DNA of 22,295 nt from JBOFLO01 sp051657905 (GTDB lineage: Bacteria; Patescibacteriota; Gracilibacteria; UBA1369): assembly GCA_051657905.1 (NCBI GenBank), contig JBOFLO010000056.1, positions 1 through 22,295 of the forward strand. The letters run 5' to 3'. The translations under genes and the position numbers were made by a program. Shown piece after piece: positions 19,891-22,295 of this stretch (positions are counted from its first letter, which is position 1; each line of letters begins with the position of its first letter). The notes under the pieces are model-generated. The model was given only the letters and a program-made list of their open reading frames with translations, was not told where the DNA came from and searched no databases.

Positions 19891-22295
19891 TTATTTTGCT
19901 TGGCTTACTTCTACTCCCTTATAATAGTATTTAATAATTTCCTCAAAAGTCTTACCACGTTTAGCAAGTTCTGTAGCTCCACATCCAGAAAGCCCTACCC
20001 CATGCCCCCAAAACTCCGTAGAAGCACAATGCGAATCATCCACACTTTGCAAGAATGGCGTATCAGTCCAGCCCCATTTGCTACTTGCTGAAATAGTGGC
20101 TTTCCCATCAGATCTACTGAAATAAGGTGTTTTTATCAATTTACCTTCATAAGTTACAACTTTACCTTTAGTCGCTTCCACCATTGCTACTGTTCCAGCT
20201 GAACGTTTTTCAAAAGCATAACCCATATATTTCTGAGAAGTGTTCGGATCATCATTTAAATGAAATGGCGCCCCTGGAAATTTCTCCGCAACTTCCATGT
20301 AGAATCTTGCGTATGTTCTAGCCAAAACCATAATAGTTTTAATTTTGTCCTGAGGAGCAGTCCCGCTTTCTTCAGCAATACCCTTCAAATAATCTTCCAA
20401 AGGCAATTCATTAATCACATGCAATTCCTTATCATAAATTAATACTTCCAAATTCCCACGGAATTCATTGTTATTAGCTTTATCTCCCCAAGTATTTCTT
20501 CTTTCCCAATTATCAATTCTCATAATAACTCCACTTGCCGGCTTAAAAGTAGGACGAGAAATACTCCAATTATCGCTACCATAGGTAACTTTAAAAGAAC
20601 CATTCACCAATTCCACTTTCACCTGCTGATCAGCCTGAAATGATTTAATTTGTCTTGCTCCGTCATATAAAGAAAATTGTCCATTGGCGGAAATAGTTGC
20701 GGGGTTCCCTCTATAACCCAAATCAATTCTGATATTTCCCGCAGCCTTATTTAAATCCAATTTATTCGCCGCAATATTTACATTGCTTCCTCCGCTGGTG
20801 TTGCTAGCTGTGCTGGCCGTACTTGTTGTCGAATTAACCGGCTTTTCTGCAACTCCGGAATTTTCAAATTCCGCTGGCTCCGGTGAAGCATCTTCCTTCA
20901 CATTGCCGATTTTCATTTCAATAAAGGAGTTTTTATTTTCCATCCATTGCACCCCTTCCACTACCGGCGCAAAATACTCACGATAAATTCCATCTTTGCT
21001 TGGAACCTTTAATTTGACTGTAAATGTAGCCAATTCGCCAGATTTAACTATTGTTTGCTGCATATCACTTAATCTCTGCGAAGGTTTTGCCATCAAAGTA
21101 TTCATATGATCACGAGGCTTGTCAGCTCCCAAAGTAACCTTGTTTCCACCGGAATTAACCCAAGTCGCTGTACCTTTGTTTCTAATACTAATACGGGCAT
21201 TCACCGTATCGCCTTTTTTGAATGTTTCCTTATCATAAATAATGCTCACCAATTCATAATCATATTTCAATTTAGGAGCAGGTGTTGTTACTTGAATAGC
21301 CAAAGGCAAATATCTTTCCACCTTCTTGCCATTAATCACCGGATAAATTTCCACCACCGCCGATCCGCTGGTCGAATTGGCAAAGGTCAATAATTTCACT
21401 GTTGTACTCTCACCCGGCTTAATTTCTTTACCAACTGTCCCGGATAAAATTTCCTGAGCATTTCTCAGGAACATTCTGCTGGAAGCATTGTTGTTTATTT
21501 GAAAATAAGTCCCCGCCGGCCAAGCTTTCTTGCCGGTATTCTTAATACTTAAAGAAATTTCCTTGCGACCTTTTGGCGCATATTTTACTAAGCTTGGTGT
21601 TTGATTATAGGCAAAATCGTAATCCGCACTTACCTTCACACCAGTCGATTTGGAAAAATCCGCTTTAGCCATTTTCTTAATCACAGGCAGCATGGCAAAT
21701 AATTTTTCTCCAGGACAAGCTGTAGTCATAACATCTCTATGACCCATCACATTAGGATAATTCACTCCTCTAAACACACTGGATCCTTCCGTATCAATAT
21801 TATACAACGTAGCTTTATCTTTAATTAACGCTGTCAAAGAGTTAATAACTGCTTCCGGCGGCTCATTGTCTTGATAATTCCCTAACACCGCAATACCAAT
21901 CGATCCATGATTTCCCCGCCCAGCATGGGCTCCAACCACCCCCTCCCCGCCCGCCCTACCTTCATAAATATTCCCTTGTTGATCAATAATATAATTATAA
22001 CCAATATCCCCCCAGCCTTTACTAATCGTATGCCAATAATAAATATCTCTAATCGCTCTTTTCGGATCATCCAAGTTATTGGCTGTCGCTGTATGATGAA
22101 CAATTATTTTAGAAATTTTTTCTGGATAAGTTTGTGGCCAGCTGTACAAATTTCCATTGGCATCCGTACTCACTGTTTTCACAGCTTTCAATTCATTGGC
22201 AAATTTTTCATAATAATCATCCTCAAACTTAATCAAATCCGCTTCCACGCCCTCAGCCTGAGCCGTCGATAATCTCAAATCCTCATTAGCACCCC
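19891..22295 (-). CDS. Peptidoglycan amidase / Ig-like / SpoIID fusion protein, 5' end outside window
   Basis: The frame stays open to the last base, so the N-terminus, probably with a signal peptide, is missing; an in-frame TTG at 22278 is not a convincing start. At least 800 residues are visible. Domain 1 (about 50-205 from that TTG) is an Amidase_2/PGRP-type N-acetylmuramoyl-L-alanine amidase: IIVHHTAT, IGYNYIIDQQGNIYEGR, GAHAGRGNHGSIGIAVLGNY, and GHRD ... TACPG with the third zinc ligand Cys188. Domains 2 and 3 (about 225-330 and 345-460) resemble NBR1-type Ig domains (KNTGKKAWPAG and RNKGTATWVNSG). A Ser/Thr/Gly linker follows. Domain 4 (about 515-790) is SpoIID-like: PLEDYLKGIAEESG with probable catalytic Glu637, TIMVLARTYA, TPYFSRSDGKA and GHGVGLSGCGATELAKRG. 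It probably degrades the wall: the amidase strips peptides and SpoIID cuts denuded glycan. Confidence 0.88.
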   Translation of the reverse strand, partial: GANEDLRLSTAQAEGVEADLIKFEDDYYEKFANELKAVKTVSTDANGNLYSWPQTYPEKISKIIVHHTATANNLDDPKRAIRDIYYWHTISKGWGDIGYNYIIDQQGNIYEGRAGGEGVVGAHAGRGNHGSIGIAVLGNYQDNEPPEAVINSLTALIKDKATLYNIDTEGSSVFRGVNYPNVMGHRDVMTTACPGEKLFAMLPVIKKMAKADFSKSTGVKVSADYDFAYNQTPSLVKYAPKGRKEISLSIKNTGKKAWPAGTYFQINNNASSRMFLRNAQEILSGTVGKEIKPGESTTVKLLTFANSTSGSAVVEIYPVINGKKVERYLPLAIQVTTPAPKLKYDYELVSIIYDKETFKKGDTVNARISIRNKGTATWVNSGGNKVTLGADKPRDHMNTLMAKPSQRLSDMQQTIVKSGELATFTVKLKVPSKDGIYREYFAPVVEGVQWMENKNSFIEMKIGNVKEDASPEPAEFENSGVAEKPVNSTTSTASTASNTSGGSNVNIAANKLDLNKAAGNIRIDLGYRGNPATISANGQFSLYDGARQIKSFQADQQVKVELVNGSFKVTYGSDNWSISRPTFKPASGVIMRIDNWERRNTWGDKANNNEFRGNLEVLIYDKELHVINELPLEDYLKGIAEESGTAPQDKIKTIMVLARTYARFYMEVAEKFPGAPFHLNDDPNTSQKYMGYAFEKRSAGTVAMVEATKGKVVTYEGKLIKTPYFSRSDGKATISASSKWGWTDTPFLQSVDDSHCASTEFWGHGVGLSGCGATELAKRGKTFEEIIKYYYKGVEVSQAK

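Noticed and set aside
22276..22278. TTG start codon of the amidase-SpoIID protein
   Set aside because: The frame stays open through the final base with sense codons (Gly-Ala-Asn-Glu-Asp) before it, and no signal peptide follows the TTG; the gene continues outside the window.
1..22295. CRISPR array, insertion sequence or prophage
   Set aside because: No regularly spaced repeats, terminal inverted repeats with a transposase, or phage structural genes were found.

Overview
The window looks like an ordinary but compact stretch of chromosome from a small-genome bacterium of the Candidate Phyla Radiation type. A Peregrinibacteria-like lineage is my best guess, and this is inference. It is AT-rich, coding on both strands with gaps mostly under 120 bases, and nearly every start codon I inspected lacks a Shine-Dalgarno sequence and sits behind an A/T-rich leader. 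Of 25 stop codons seen, 18 are TAA, 6 TAG and one TGA. No open frame is interrupted by in-frame TGA, so the standard bacterial code applies rather than the UGA=Gly code of Gracilibacteria and Absconditabacteria. The plus strand is C-rich over G in genes of both orientations, which suggests it is the lagging strand here. I see no insertion sequence, CRISPR array, rRNA gene or prophage.

Layout. 1-200: 5' part of an unknown minus-strand gene. 284-2031: AI-2E family transporter overlapping by one base a DUF1624/HGSNAT-like acyltransferase. 2021-2362: unknown minus gene. 2420-5379: ABC-F ribosome-associated ATPase, a 50-residue basic protein, and an extended uracil phosphoribosyltransferase-like protein behind a structured leader. 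5380-7004: minus-strand unit of an SH3b/SLH secreted protein followed by the rRNA methyltransferase RlmA. 7177-8589: a soluble orphan histidine kinase and a DUF1398 protein. 8607-9765: a small helical unknown, DUF2164 and Nudix genes on the minus strand. 9843-10406: a predicted PD-(D/E)XK nuclease-like protein with two C-terminal membrane helices, compositionally unlike its surroundings and beside tRNA-Gly(UCC) at 10439-10514. 10636-15730: minus-strand series PBP1A, SPFH/prohibitin-like protein, degenerate receiver-like small protein, RlmK-like methyltransferase, ending in a hairpin terminator. 15844-16663: convergent rnhA and trxA. 16721-18007: unknown protein with a probable duplicated PH-like domain. 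18167-19549: lipoprotein and rsmI. 19565-22295: minus-strand unit of a giant amidase/Ig/Ig/SpoIID cell-wall enzyme (5' end outside the window) and a small basic protein.

Themes. Two functional themes recur. The first is envelope building and remodelling: PBP1A with an SPFH scaffold, an SLH surface protein, a lipoprotein and the amidase-SpoIID fusion. The second is ribosome maturation and translation: three rRNA methyltransferases, an ABC-F factor and a tRNA. The most interesting items are (1) the single polypeptide that pairs a peptidoglycan amidase with a SpoIID-type glycan-cleaving domain, two activities that act in sequence in sporulating bacteria; (2) two convergent gene pairs in which the intrinsic terminator of the minus-strand gene is written inside the 3' coding end of the plus-strand gene; and (3) the membrane-anchored nuclease-like gene next to a tRNA.
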